Shown: in pieces, positions 23,610 through 32,496 of the stretch
Layout of the letters: each line of letters starts with the position of its first letter
Numbering within the stretch: position 1 is the first letter of the stretch
NCBI GenBank assembly: GCA_039809495.1
Contig: JBDHVC010000003.1
Coordinates: forward strand, 87,519 to 151,518
Source: JAFLCL01 sp039809495
Lineage (GTDB): Bacteria > Myxococcota_A > Polyangia > Polyangiales > Sandaracinaceae
Reading direction: 5' to 3'
DNA length: 64,000 bases
Translations under genes and position numbers: made by a program
Notes under the pieces: generated by a model
Databases searched by the model: none
What the model was told of the DNA's origin: nothing
The model's input: the letters and a program-made list of their open reading frames with translations, nothing else

Positions 23610-26095
23610 TGCCGCGCTCGCTCGATCGACTCACGCGCCTCGCGCTCCTCGCGACGCTCGCCGTCGCCCCAGGCTGCTCGCTGATCGTGGACGGGAGCCG
23701 CTTCCTCGAGCGTGGGGACGCGGGCGGCGTGGTCCCCGACCGTGACGGCGAGATCGTCGACCGGGACGTCGGGGTCGTGCGCGCGCCCCCCCAGATCACG
23801 ACGGTCGGGCTGAGCCAATACGCCCCGATCGTCGGCGAGACCCTCGTCGCGATGCCCGGGCCGGTCTACGAGCCGAACGGCGACCGGCTCACGTTCACCT
23901 ACCGCTGGCTGCGCCGCGCGACGCCCATCGACGGCGCGGACGCGAAGACGTACGTCGTCACCGCCGCGGACGAGGGGGCGAGCCTCGCCGTCGAGGTGAC
24001 GGTGAGCGATCGAGACGGATCGAGCGCGACCGTTCGCGCGGCGAGCGCGACCGTCCGCCCCTACGCGCCGCGATGGCGCGAGCTCTTCCCGCCCCTCGGC
24101 CAGGACATCGGCCTCCAGACGGTCTTCGACCCGACCCACCATCGCGCCCTCTTGTTCCGGAACGGCGACACCTGGGAGATCGCCGCCACCGGCTCGGACC
24201 TCCACGTCGCGCGCCTGCCCGTCGCGAGCTCCGGGCTCAACCAAGACGACCTGCTCCTGGTGCTCTCGAGGCCGGGCTCGTCGACCTTCCACGTCTTCGA
24301 CCCGACGCAGGCGGACCAGCTCTTCGAACTCGACGCGAGCGTTCGTGGCGGCGAGTCGTGGAGGGCGCGCTACACGGACGGGGTCGGCCCTGGCGAGCTC
24401 GCGATGCACGTGTCGTTCTACGACCCGGCGACGAGCCGCTTCTTCCTCGTGACCGGCATGCTGGTGGAGGCGGGGTTCGCCACCTCCGCGCGCGCGCTCT
24501 TCGTCCCCGAGGGCGACGGGGCCCCCGTGTGGTCCACCCCCTCGCTCGAGGGCGACCCGCTCCCGCCCCTCGTGGCTGCCGCCGTTGCCGCCGACCCGAC
24601 GACCCCTGGCGTCTACTACGTCTTCGGTGGCTTCACGACGCCGTCGGAGGGCACCGGGTTCGTTCCCTCAGGCGGGATCTACCGGATCGAGGTCGTCTCC
24701 ACCGAGACGCTCCGCGTCACGCAGCTCGACGACGCGACCTACTTCCTCGACACCCCCTTCGTCGCGGGCGCCGCGCTGGGGCTCACGGGGACGAGCCAGA
24801 TCCTCCTCTACGGTGGGCTCGCGAGCCTCGGCGACTCGGGGCCGGCCGTCCCGACGCCCGCCAGGATCTTCGACGTCGCCACGCAGCGCCTCGCCGACGC
24901 GGGGCTCGGTGCCCCGACTCGTCCCCTCACCTTCGCGACGTTCTCGCCCGATCCCATGGTCCCTGGCGCTTGGCTCGCGGCCTCGCAGGGCGATCTCGAT
25001 GGCGACGACGTGAGCTGGACGATCGAGCGCATCTCGGGCGATGGATCGAGCCTCAGGGTCGACCCGATCGCCCACACGGAGATCCCCGCCTCGATCTCGA
25101 ACGAGCTCGGTCGCATCGCCAGCGTCGACCGCGATGAGAGCCGCCGGATCGAGATCCTCGACGGTCGAGGGGAGGCCATGGGGCCCTTGTGGACGCTCGA
25201 TCTCACGACGCTCACGTGGGGCCGGATCGAGACGACCGGGACCGGCCCCGCGGCGCGGACCGGCCTCGTCGCGGACACCTCCCACACGGTGGACACGATG
25301 TCCCGCGCGCCCACCCCCTACCGGCTCGTGCTCGCTGGCGGCGAGACGCGAGATGGGCCCCTCGCGTCGATGGACGCGTGGTGGTGGAACGACGAGCGAG
25401 GCGACGCCCCGCGCTGGGTGGAGCTACCCCTCTCGACGGATCCGAGGTCACCCGTCCCGACGATGCGGACGGGCAGCGTCGCCACCGGATCGTGGTGCGG
25501 TGACAGCATGCTCATGCTCATCGGTGGCGAGGGGGCCGATGGGACGCTGGTCGACGACGCCGCCCTGCTCTCGTGCACCTTCGACCGCCGCTCGTGTACG
25601 TGGGCGCTGTCCAGCGTGCCGATCCCCCACCGCTCGTACGCGGCCGCGTTCCAATCGAGCGCCTACGACGGCACGCTCAAGGCCTACGTCTTCGGGGGAC
25701 GCGACGACGTGGGAGGCTCGAACGGGATGTTCGCGCTCCCGCTCTGCTACGGCGAGATCCAGCCCCCCCTCGAGGTCACGACCACGGGGGCGCCGACCCC
25801 ACGCTTCGGCCACAGCTTCACGGGGCTCGGCGGTGCGAACGAGTCGGTCGTCGACGCCATCGCCTTCGGAGGCGCGCTCGACCCGCCCGATCCCGAGATC
25901 CACTTGTTCCACCTCACCTCCGCGACGACGGGCGTGTGGTCCGTCGTCCCGCCCGTGGCGGACGAGCCGCGCCCCGACTCGCGCCACGGCCACCTCGCGA
26001 TCTGGGACGACCTCGGAGAGCGCCTGCTGATCCTCGGCGGCGCCGACCGGCGCGACATCTGGGAATTCCGGTTCCGACCGTCGGCGGCCCCCTGA
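23609..26095 (+). CDS. Kelch-repeat lipoprotein with an Ig-like domain
   Basis: 828 residues; the ATG overlaps the upstream TPR gene by one base (TGATG). Lipobox VAPGCS. Residues about 60-150 form an Ig/cadherin-like domain (TFTYRWLRRATPIDGA, LAVEVTVSDRDGS). The rest is made of Kelch-like blades with motifs such as YYVFGGF, LLYGGLAS, MLMLIGGEG and AYVFGGRDD. Kelch propellers bind ligands or carbohydrates at the cell surface. Coupling to the TPR protein suggests they form a cell-envelope complex, which is inference. Confidence 0.75.
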   Translation: MPRSLDRLTRLALLATLAVAPGCSLIVDGSRFLERGDAGGVVPDRDGEIVDRDVGVVRAPPQITTVGLSQYAPIVGETLVAMPGPVYEPNGDRLTFTYRWLRRATPIDGADAKTYVVTAADEGASLAVEVTVSDRDGSSATVRAASATVRPYAPRWRELFPPLGQDIGLQTVFDPTHHRALLFRNGDTWEIAATGSDLHVARLPVASSGLNQDDLLLVLSRPGSSTFHVFDPTQADQLFELDASVRGGESWRARYTDGVGPGELAMHVSFYDPATSRFFLVTGMLVEAGFATSARALFVPEGDGAPVWSTPSLEGDPLPPLVAAAVAADPTTPGVYYVFGGFTTPSEGTGFVPSGGIYRIEVVSTETLRVTQLDDATYFLDTPFVAGAALGLTGTSQILLYGGLASLGDSGPAVPTPARIFDVATQRLADAGLGAPTRPLTFATFSPDPMVPGAWLAASQGDLDGDDVSWTIERISGDGSSLRVDPIAHTEIPASISNELGRIASVDRDESRRIEILDGRGEAMGPLWTLDLTTLTWGRIETTGTGPAARTGLVADTSHTVDTMSRAPTPYRLVLAGGETRDGPLASMDAWWWNDERGDAPRWVELPLSTDPRSPVPTMRTGSVATGSWCGDSMLMLIGGEGADGTLVDDAALLSCTFDRRSCTWALSSVPIPHRSYAAAFQSSAYDGTLKAYVFGGRDDVGGSNGMFALPLCYGEIQPPLEVTTTGAPTPRFGHSFTGLGGANESVVDAIAFGGALDPPDPEIHLFHLTSATTGVWSVVPPVADEPRPDSRHGHLAIWDDLGERLLILGGADRRDIWEFRFRPSAAP

Positions 26096-26097
26096 AC

Positions 26098-26115
26098 ACG
26101 CGCCGTTCGGCGCGT
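26098..26115. terminator. Short GC hairpin between convergent genes
   Basis: ACGCGCCG and CGGCGCGT face each other across TT in the 22-base gap between the convergent Kelch and FxsA-like genes. There is no T tract, so a bidirectional terminator is plausible but not certain. Confidence 0.4.
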
Positions 26116-26117
26116 CG

Positions 26118-26672
26118 TCAGTCCTCGAGGTGCGCGATGACCCGACCGCGCCGATCGACGACGAGATCGGGCTCGAGCACCTCGACGCCCGCCTCCGTCG
26201 ACGTGCCCTCCGCGGGCGCGCCGGGATCGCTCGCTCGCGCGTCGCTCGGGGCCGGTCGGACCTCGACCCTGCGGCGCGCGCTTCCGCCCCGCGCCGCCCT
26301 CGGCTCGACGAGGACGTGCTCGCGCACGTAGCGCTCGACGTGGCGCGCGACGACGCGGCGGAACGCGGGGATCATCAGCAGGATCCCGAGCAGATCGGAG
26401 AGCACGCCCGGCGCGATGAGGAGGCCCCCGCCGACGAGGACGAGGAGCGCGCTCGTGAGCCCCTCCTCCGGCATCCGCAGCTCGGCGATCGAGCGCTGGT
26501 ACTCGCGGAGCACGCGCAGGCCCTCGCGCTTGGCGAGCCACGCGCCGACGAGCCCCGTCACGATCACCATCGCGATCGTCGCGAGGACGCCGATCTCCCG
26601 GCCGATCACGACGAGGAGGGCGAGCTCGAGGAACGAGAGGGCGGTGAAGAGGAGGAAGAGCCGCGCGAACAT
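26118..26672 (-). CDS. fxsA: FxsA-family cytoplasmic membrane protein
   Basis: 184 residues from the ATG at 26672, preceded by GGGAGG; a longer frame exists but lacks support. FxsA features are present: an N-terminal helix (FARLFLLFTALSFLELALLVVIG), the GREIGVLATIAMVIVTGLVGAWLAKREG core and a second helical hairpin (ALLVLVGGGLLIAPGVLSD). The C-terminus is an added polar tail of about 60 residues. FxsA was named for suppressing F-exclusion of phage T7 in E. coli; its general function is unclear. Confidence 0.85.
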   Translation of the reverse strand: MFARLFLLFTALSFLELALLVVIGREIGVLATIAMVIVTGLVGAWLAKREGLRVLREYQRSIAELRMPEEGLTSALLVLVGGGLLIAPGVLSDLLGILLMIPAFRRVVARHVERYVREHVLVEPRAARGGSARRRVEVRPAPSDARASDPGAPAEGTSTEAGVEVLEPDLVVDRRGRVIAHLED

Positions 26673-26893
26673 CGGGCCTCCCGCGCTGACCTCGATCCGA
26701 GGCCGAGGGATGTCGTGCGTGTAGGTCACGCGCGAGAAACGAGCAAGGCGGGCGTTCGCTTCCCTCCGCCCCGACGCTGGCCCCGCGAACGGTGGGCTTG
26801 TGCCCCCAGGGCGATTCGTCGAAGATGAATCGCCGTTCAGTCTTCGACGGGACGCGCGCTCGCGGACCGAGCGACACGAAGGAGAGGATCGAG

Positions 26894-28063
26894 ATGAAGA
26901 CGCCGTTCACCGAGGAGCACGAGCTCTTCCGCAAGACCTGCCGCGACTTCGCCGTGAAGGAGCTCGCGCCGCACGCCGACGCGTGGGAGAAGGACGAGAT
27001 CTTCGCGCGCTGGGTCTTCGATCGCGCGGGCGCGCTCGGCCTCTTCAGCGCGCACTACCCCGAGGAGGTCGGCGGCGCGGGCGGGGACTACTGGTTCTCG
27101 ATCGCCAAGAGCGAGGAGCTCGTGAAGAGCGGGCTCGCGGGCGTGACGATGGCGCTCCTCGTCCAGAGCGACATGGCGACGCCCTGCATCGGGGAGCTCG
27201 GCACGCGCGAGCAGAAGGAGGAGTTCCTCGCGCCCGCGATCCGCGGCGAGAAGATCGCGGCGCTCGGCGTCTCGGAGCCCGGCGCGGGCTCGGACGTCGC
27301 GAACATCCAGACGACGGCGCGCCTCGAGGGCGACGAGTACGTCGTGCGCGGCAGCAAGACCTTCATCACGAACGGCACGCGCGCCGACTTCGTGACGCTC
27401 CTCGTCCGGACGCGGCCCGAGGCGGGGCACATGGGCTTCTCGATCCTCCTCTTCCCGACCGACACCAAGGGCTTCTCCGTCTCGAAGAAGCTCTCGAAGA
27501 TGGGCAACTGGTCGAGCGACACCGCCGAGCTCTTCTTCGACGACTGCCGCATACCCAAGCGCTACCTCCTCGGCGAGGAGGGCCAGGGCTTCATGTACCT
27601 GATGCAGAATTTCCAGAGCGAGCGGCTCATCGGCTCGACGAGCGCGCTCGCGGGCGCCTTCCACGCGCTCGAGCGGAGCCTCGAGTGGGGGCGGCAGCGG
27701 AGCGTGTTCAACAAGCCGCTCGTGAAGCACCAGGTGTGGCAGCACCGGCTCGCCGAGCTCTACACGAAGGCGGAGGCCGGCAAGGCGCTCGCGTACAAGG
27801 CGGCCGAGGCGTTCAACGCGGATCGCTACGTGAACCGGGGGCCCATCAGCTTCGAGACGGTGAAGCTCATCGCGATGAGCAAGCTCTTCGTCGGCGACGT
27901 GGCCGACGAGGTCGCGGACTTCGCCGTCCAGTTCCACGGCGGCATGGGCTACCTCGAGGACCTCTGGGTCGCGCGCTACTACCGCGATCAGCGCCTCTTC
28001 CGCATCGGCGGTGGCACGAGCGAGGTCATGAAGTACATGATCGCGAAGATCATGGGGCTCTGA
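26894..28063 (+). CDS. Acyl-CoA dehydrogenase (IVD/LCAD-like active site)
   Basis: 389 residues; ATG after GGAGAGG. The usual three-domain fold is visible: the FAD-binding ALGVSEPGAGSDVANI loop, the KTFITNGTRADFV strand and the C-terminal GGMGYLEDLW and GGGTSEVMK. The catalytic Glu of the medium-chain type (YEGT) is Gly here. As in isovaleryl- and long-chain enzymes, the catalytic Glu is expected in the helix FQSERLIG (about 240). So it likely oxidises branched- or long-chain acyl-CoA to the enoyl-CoA, passing electrons to ETF. No neighbouring beta-oxidation genes define the substrate. Confidence 0.88.
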   Translation: MKTPFTEEHELFRKTCRDFAVKELAPHADAWEKDEIFARWVFDRAGALGLFSAHYPEEVGGAGGDYWFSIAKSEELVKSGLAGVTMALLVQSDMATPCIGELGTREQKEEFLAPAIRGEKIAALGVSEPGAGSDVANIQTTARLEGDEYVVRGSKTFITNGTRADFVTLLVRTRPEAGHMGFSILLFPTDTKGFSVSKKLSKMGNWSSDTAELFFDDCRIPKRYLLGEEGQGFMYLMQNFQSERLIGSTSALAGAFHALERSLEWGRQRSVFNKPLVKHQVWQHRLAELYTKAEAGKALAYKAAEAFNADRYVNRGPISFETVKLIAMSKLFVGDVADEVADFAVQFHGGMGYLEDLWVARYYRDQRLFRIGGGTSEVMKYMIAKIMGL

Positions 28064-28141
28064 GCCCGCGGCCTCGCCGATCGGGAGGGGCCGCGACGAA
28101 GGCCGCTCGTGGAGCGCGCGCCCGCGCGTAGGATGCAGACG

Positions 28142-29017
28142 ATGACGAAGCCGCTCATTCTCACCGGGCTCGAGCTCGCGCGCCCCGACACGCACGTCCT
28201 CGACACGGCGCTCCTCTACGCGAAGGAGCTCGACGCGGAGGTGCACGCCGTCCACGCGCTCGATCTCGCGCGCCCCGACCACAAGACGGTGCCCGAGACG
28301 CCCGCGGCGCACGCGATGCTCGCCAAGCTCGAGGGCCGCGAGGTCGAGGCCAAGACGCGGCTCGAGGCGCTTCGCGCGGAGCGCTCCACGTTCGGCGTGC
28401 CGCTCACCGTCGGCGTGGAGGACGGCCGCCCCTGCGACGCGATCCTGCGCCTCGCGCGCGGGGCGATACAGGCGGGGCGCGAGGTGCTCGTCGTCGTCGG
28501 GACGGGGAGGATGCAGGGTCCGCTCCCCCAGCGCCTGCTCGGCTCGACCGCCGACCAGCTCCTCAAGCACGCCGAGGGACCCGTGCTCGTCGTCCCGCAC
28601 GCCGGAGACGACGAGCACTCCGGCGGCGTGACGCGGAGCCCGCACGGCGGCACGTGGGTCGTCGCCTTCGACGGCACCGAGCCCGCGGCGCGTGCTCTCG
28701 CGCTCGCCGAGCGGTGGTCGAAGGCGACGGAGAGCCGCCTCGCGCTCGTCCACGCGAGCTCCGACCGCGCCGCCGAGAAGCAGATGCGCGCCGCGCTCGA
28801 GGCGTCGGGCGACCCGGCGATCGCCGCGCTCGCCAGCGCGCTCACCATCGTCGAGGACACGCCGGCGGAGGCGATCCTCGCGTTCGCCGAGCGCGAGGGT
28901 GCGAGCCTCGTCATCATCGGGTCGCACGGCCGAACGGGCCTGGCGCGCGCGTTCTTCGGGAGCGTGGCGGCGAGCGTCGTCCGCGGCGCGACGACGCCCG
29001 TGCTCTGTATCCGCTGA
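28142..29017 (+). CDS. Tandem universal stress protein (UspA family)
   Basis: About 291 residues from the ATG at 28142. The upstream ATG at 28133 overlaps TAGGAT (28129-28134), a -10-like box, so 28142 suits a leaderless mRNA. There are two Usp domains, each with an ATP-binding G-x2-G-x9-G(S/T) pattern. The first is VGTGRMQGPLPQRLLGST; the second is GSHGRTGLARAFFGSVA, both followed by the terminal strand (PVLVV, PVLCI). The protein probably binds ATP and aids stress survival. It lies next to a phosphoglycolate-phosphatase-type gene on the opposite strand. Confidence 0.85.
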   Translation: MTKPLILTGLELARPDTHVLDTALLYAKELDAEVHAVHALDLARPDHKTVPETPAAHAMLAKLEGREVEAKTRLEALRAERSTFGVPLTVGVEDGRPCDAILRLARGAIQAGREVLVVVGTGRMQGPLPQRLLGSTADQLLKHAEGPVLVVPHAGDDEHSGGVTRSPHGGTWVVAFDGTEPAARALALAERWSKATESRLALVHASSDRAAEKQMRAALEASGDPAIAALASALTIVEDTPAEAILAFAEREGASLVIIGSHGRTGLARAFFGSVAASVVRGATTPVLCIR

Positions 29018-29025
29018 CGGCGCGA

Positions 29026-29679
29026 TCAGCGATCCGCGAGCGCGAGCGCCACGATCTCGCGAGGGTGCTCGACGAGGTGGCGCGCGCCCGCGGCGAGGAG
29101 CTCCTCGCGCGATCGAAAGCCCCACGCGACGGCGACGGGGATCGCGCCGGCGTTCGTCGCCGTCCAGACGTCCACGTCGCTGTCCCCGACGAAGAGCGCG
29201 TCGCGCGCATCCACGCCGAGGCTCGCGAGCGCCTCGAGGAGCCCACGGGGATCGGGCTTGTGCGGGATCCCCTCGCGCTGCCCGAGCACGACCTCGAAGG
29301 GGTGGCTCGGGAAGAGCCGCTCGACGACCTCGCGCGCGGCCGCGTGGGGCTTGTTCGACACGACGCCGAGCGCGACCCGGGCGCGCCTCAGCTCCTCGAT
29401 CATGTCCGCGATGCCGGGGTAGGGGCGCGAGCGCACGACGAGGTGCTCGGCGAAGTAGGCGCGAAAGCGCGCGAAGATCGGCGCGAAGGTCGCGTCGTCG
29501 ACGGGAGGCAGCGCGCGGCGGACGAGCTCGCGCGCCCCACCGCCCACGAGCGCGCGGTAGGCGTCGACGGCGTGCGTCGGATAGCCCTGCTCTCGGAGCA
29601 CGGCGTTCAGCGCGTCGGCGATGTCCTCGAGGCTGTCGACGAGCGTCCCATCGAGATCGAAGAGCACGGCGGAGCGCAT
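29026..29679 (-). CDS. gph: HAD hydrolase, phosphoglycolate phosphatase type
   Basis: 217 residues from the ATG at 29679. HAD motif I is FDLDGTLVDS, with nucleophile Asp. Motif II is VSNKP, motif III the Lys in PHKPDP, and motif IV GDSDVD. The cap domain (about 20-85) is the helical C1 type found in Gph. It should dephosphorylate small phosphorylated metabolites such as 2-phosphoglycolate. All motifs are complete. Substrate specificity cannot be fixed from sequence. The frame upstream of 29679 is a shadow. Confidence 0.85.
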   Translation of the reverse strand: MRSAVLFDLDGTLVDSLEDIADALNAVLREQGYPTHAVDAYRALVGGGARELVRRALPPVDDATFAPIFARFRAYFAEHLVVRSRPYPGIADMIEELRRARVALGVVSNKPHAAAREVVERLFPSHPFEVVLGQREGIPHKPDPRGLLEALASLGVDARDALFVGDSDVDVWTATNAGAIPVAVAWGFRSREELLAAGARHLVEHPREIVALALADR

Positions 29680-29887
29680 GGGTGACGGCGTCTTAGCGAA
29701 CCCAGCGGAGGCGCGCACGCGAAGGCGCTCGCGCGCGCGAGGCTTCGGGACACGCGTGGCTCGGGATCGCGGCGAGGCGAGGGCCGTCGTGGCTCTCGCG
29801 AGCGTCCAACACGCGGCGCGCGTCCGAGTCCCTCCCCCAAAGACGCGTGTCGAGGCCCGGACTGCCACCCTGTAGAATGCCGCTCAT

Positions 29888-30823
29888 ATGAACCCTGAGA
29901 GGAACCCATCCGCGTACGGTCGCCAGCCGGGGAGCCTGGGTGGTCTGTGTCATCCCGCGCTCCGTCGCGCGTTGGCTGCGCTGGCCTTCGGTCCGGTCGT
30001 GCTCTCCTGCTCGCCGTCGTGGTCGAGCCACGCGGTGCGCACGGCACCGCCGCCCCCGGCCTCGTGCGCGGTCCTCTTCGGGATCGAGTGGAGCGCTCCC
30101 GATGACGCGACGCGCGTCGTGACCGTCACCGCCACCAACCAGACGGACGCCGCGATCGACTTCGAGCTCCCCGACCGATGCCCGCACCCGTTGATCGCGC
30201 TGGAGGGCCTGCCAGACGGCTTCGACGAGCGGCTCACCTGCGCCATGGGCGCCTGCCTTGGATCTCGTTCCGCGGTTCACGTCCACCTCGCGCCGAACCA
30301 GCGGCGGGAGATCTCGACGACCGAGCTCCCGCTCGACGGGACGTCGTGCGTCGCGCCGCTCCCACGCGAGGTGCTGCTCGTGGGCCCGGTCGTACCGCAG
30401 CTCTCGGTGCCGACCTGTGGTCGGCCAGCCAGCGTCGACCTTCGTAGAGGTCCTGATCGCGCGCCGCCGATCGTCACGCCGGAGGCGCCCGCACCTCCCG
30501 CCCCCACCACGGCACCGCCGCAAGCGCCCGAGCCTCCTCAACCCCCCGTGGCGCCCGCGCCTCCCGGCGATCCTTACGCGTGCTCCACGGCGGCCGACTG
30601 TGTGCTGTCGTGCCCGAACGCCAGCGGCTGCTGCGGCTGGCCCTGCGGCTGCCAGCACGCGATCCGGCGCGATCACGCGGCGGAGTTCGAGGCCAATTAC
30701 GCCCGCAGCTGCTCGCCGCGCGCTCCGAACTGTCCCGACGTCGCGTGCATGCGCCAAGACGCCATGTTCGCGACCTGTCGCGACGGCCGATGCGTCGGCG
30801 CCTCGAGCCTGAGCGGCTGGTAG
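29888..30823 (+). CDS. Proline-rich secreted protein with Cys-rich C-terminus
   Basis: 311 residues from the ATG at 29888, 9 bases after TAGAAT. A hydrophobic stretch ends in VVLSCSPS, a probable lipobox at about residue 41. The middle is a beta domain (VVTVTATNQTDAAIDFELP), then a run of Pro/Ala spacers (PAPPAPTTAPPQAPEPP), then a compact 80-residue disulfide-rich domain with ten cysteines (CSTAADCVLSCP, CCGWPCGCQH, CPDVACMRQD). Similar Cys domains occur in myxobacterial lipoproteins. Function unknown. Confidence 0.65.
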   Translation: MNPERNPSAYGRQPGSLGGLCHPALRRALAALAFGPVVLSCSPSWSSHAVRTAPPPPASCAVLFGIEWSAPDDATRVVTVTATNQTDAAIDFELPDRCPHPLIALEGLPDGFDERLTCAMGACLGSRSAVHVHLAPNQRREISTTELPLDGTSCVAPLPREVLLVGPVVPQLSVPTCGRPASVDLRRGPDRAPPIVTPEAPAPPAPTTAPPQAPEPPQPPVAPAPPGDPYACSTAADCVLSCPNASGCCGWPCGCQHAIRRDHAAEFEANYARSCSPRAPNCPDVACMRQDAMFATCRDGRCVGASSLSGW

Positions 30824-30919
30824 CACCCTGACGCGCTCACGGCGGATCGCGGCTCGAGCGTCCCCTGCTGGTGGACGCGGTCGCGTCAAGAGCGCGGCGC
30901 GCGCGAAGGGGCCCGCCGC

Positions 30920-31900
30920 TCAGAACGCGAGGGCGTAGATGGTGGGGAACGCTTGGTTCTCGAAGGGCGGCACGGCGCGCTCGGAGTACGAGATCGCGAC
31001 GGCGACGCCGACGATCGCGGCGACGCCGACGCCCACGCCGATCCAGAGCCACGGCTCCTCGACGAGCGGGCGACCCGGCGGATCGAGCGTGAGCGCGACC
31101 GTCCGACCCGGCGGCACCTCGATCTCGGTGCGGCGCTCCCCGTGCTCGCCGCTCGTGACGATGACGTAGCGCCCCGGCGCGAGCGACCCCGTCCACGGCG
31201 CGCCGCCCTCGCCGAGGAGGGCCTCGTCGCTCGGAGAGAGGACGCGGAATTGGGCGTGCTCGTCGCCGGATCGCAGGACGAGCGAGCTCGGGCGCTGGTC
31301 CAGGGCCGGGTGGAGCGCGATCGCGACGTGCGCCGTGTCGCCGCTCACCCGAAAGCGCTCCTCGGCGGGCTCGTAGTCCTGCGCCGTGGCGACGAGGAGG
31401 TGCTCGCCGGGATCGACGCGGTGGGTGCTCGAGCCCGGCGCCTCCGCGATGACGACGCCGTCGAGGCGCACCTCGAGCGCGTCGGGCCCCTCGACCGAGA
31501 GCTCGAGCGTGCCGACGCTCCGCTCGACCTCGCGGAGCAGCGACTGGACGGAGGCGCGATCGGCGGGACGGAGCGGGCCGAGCTCGCCGTCGAGCAGGCG
31601 CTGGTAGAGCGCCTCGGCCTCGAGCGCGTGGCCGAGGCCGCGGAGCGCGAGCGCCCAGTTGAACGCCGTCGGGAGGCGCGGCGCGAGCGTGAAGGAGCGC
31701 TCGAACGCCGCCGTCGCGTCGCGGTAGCGCCCCGCGTCGAGCTCGCGCATCCCGCGCTCGAAGCTCGAGCGCGCCTCAGCCTCGCTCGACTGGGCGCGAG
31801 CGGGCGCGGAGGCGAAGACCGCGAGCGCCACGACGAGCGCGGCGGCGAGCGCTCGAGCCCACGCGCGCCTCCACGAGAGTGCCGAGCCGCGGCTCCTCAT
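30920..31900 (-). CDS. TPR/PEGA secreted protein, last gene of the kinase operon
   Basis: 326 residues from the ATG at 31900. A signal peptide ends in APARA before QSSEA. TPR helices follow (SSFERGMRELDAGRYRDATAAFERSF), then PEGA-like beta segments (TLELSVEGPDALEVRLDGVVIAEAP) and a C-terminal membrane helix (WIGVGVGVAAIVGVAVAI). The start overlaps the upstream lipoprotein stop (ATGA, 31897-31900). Such proteins probably sit in the periplasm tethered to the inner membrane. As the fourth gene of the operon headed by a Ser/Thr kinase it may belong to the same envelope complex (inference). Confidence 0.75.
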   Translation of the reverse strand: MRSRGSALSWRRAWARALAAALVVALAVFASAPARAQSSEAEARSSFERGMRELDAGRYRDATAAFERSFTLAPRLPTAFNWALALRGLGHALEAEALYQRLLDGELGPLRPADRASVQSLLREVERSVGTLELSVEGPDALEVRLDGVVIAEAPGSSTHRVDPGEHLLVATAQDYEPAEERFRVSGDTAHVAIALHPALDQRPSSLVLRSGDEHAQFRVLSPSDEALLGEGGAPWTGSLAPGRYVIVTSGEHGERRTEIEVPPGRTVALTLDPPGRPLVEEPWLWIGVGVGVAAIVGVAVAISYSERAVPPFENQAFPTIYALAF

Positions 31901-32496
31901 CCGTCCTCCTCCATCGTGCACGTCGGCGCGTACCCGCCGAGCTCGCAGCGCTGCGAGCGGCCGGGGCCGCACGCCGCGGGCGCCTCGCAGAGACCGAAGG
32001 CGACGCACTCCGGCGCGAAGCAGCCCGCCTCCTCGCAGGCGCAGGTCGTCCCCGTGGGGCAGCTCGCGCTCTCACAGGCGGCGTCGAGCCGCAGGGCGAC
32101 CTCGCGGATCTCGCCGCTCGCGAAGGCGAGGTAGACGTCGCGCTCGACGAGCACGTCCGTCGGCCCCGCGCGGAGCACGAAGCGCAGCGCCGCCCCGCGC
32201 GATCCGGAGCGCGGCACCACGCGCACGCCCGCGGGGATCGGCAGCCCCGACGCGCCGCCGATCGGCTGCTCGCTCCGGTAGATCTCGCGCCCCTCCTCGT
32301 CGAAGGCGAGCACCTCGAGGACGCGCTCGCGCTCGAGCAGGCTCGCGTCGACGTCGAGCGAGATCCGGAGCTCCGTCACCTCATCACACGCCGTGAGCGC
32401 GCACGCGAGGCTCGCCCCGACGACGGCGAGGCGGGCGAGGTACGCGGCGCGCCTCACGGGAGCCTCCGGGCGCGGGGCGCGTCCGTGCCGCGACAC
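31897..32496 (-). CDS. Lipoprotein with Cys-rich C-terminal domain
   Basis: 199 residues. A signal peptide ends in CALTAC (lipobox). A beta-sandwich-like part of about 100 residues is followed by a Cys-rich domain (CESASCPTGTTCACEEAGC, CAFGLCEAPAACG-like spacing). The start at 32496 lies 43 bases inside the upstream beta-helix gene; an internal start further down is possible. The stop overlaps the following gene by 4 bases. No family known. It is the third gene of the operon. Confidence 0.65.
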   Translation of the reverse strand: MSRHGRAPRPEAPVRRAAYLARLAVVGASLACALTACDEVTELRISLDVDASLLERERVLEVLAFDEEGREIYRSEQPIGGASGLPIPAGVRVVPRSGSRGAALRFVLRAGPTDVLVERDVYLAFASGEIREVALRLDAACESASCPTGTTCACEEAGCFAPECVAFGLCEAPAACGPGRSQRCELGGYAPTCTMEEDG

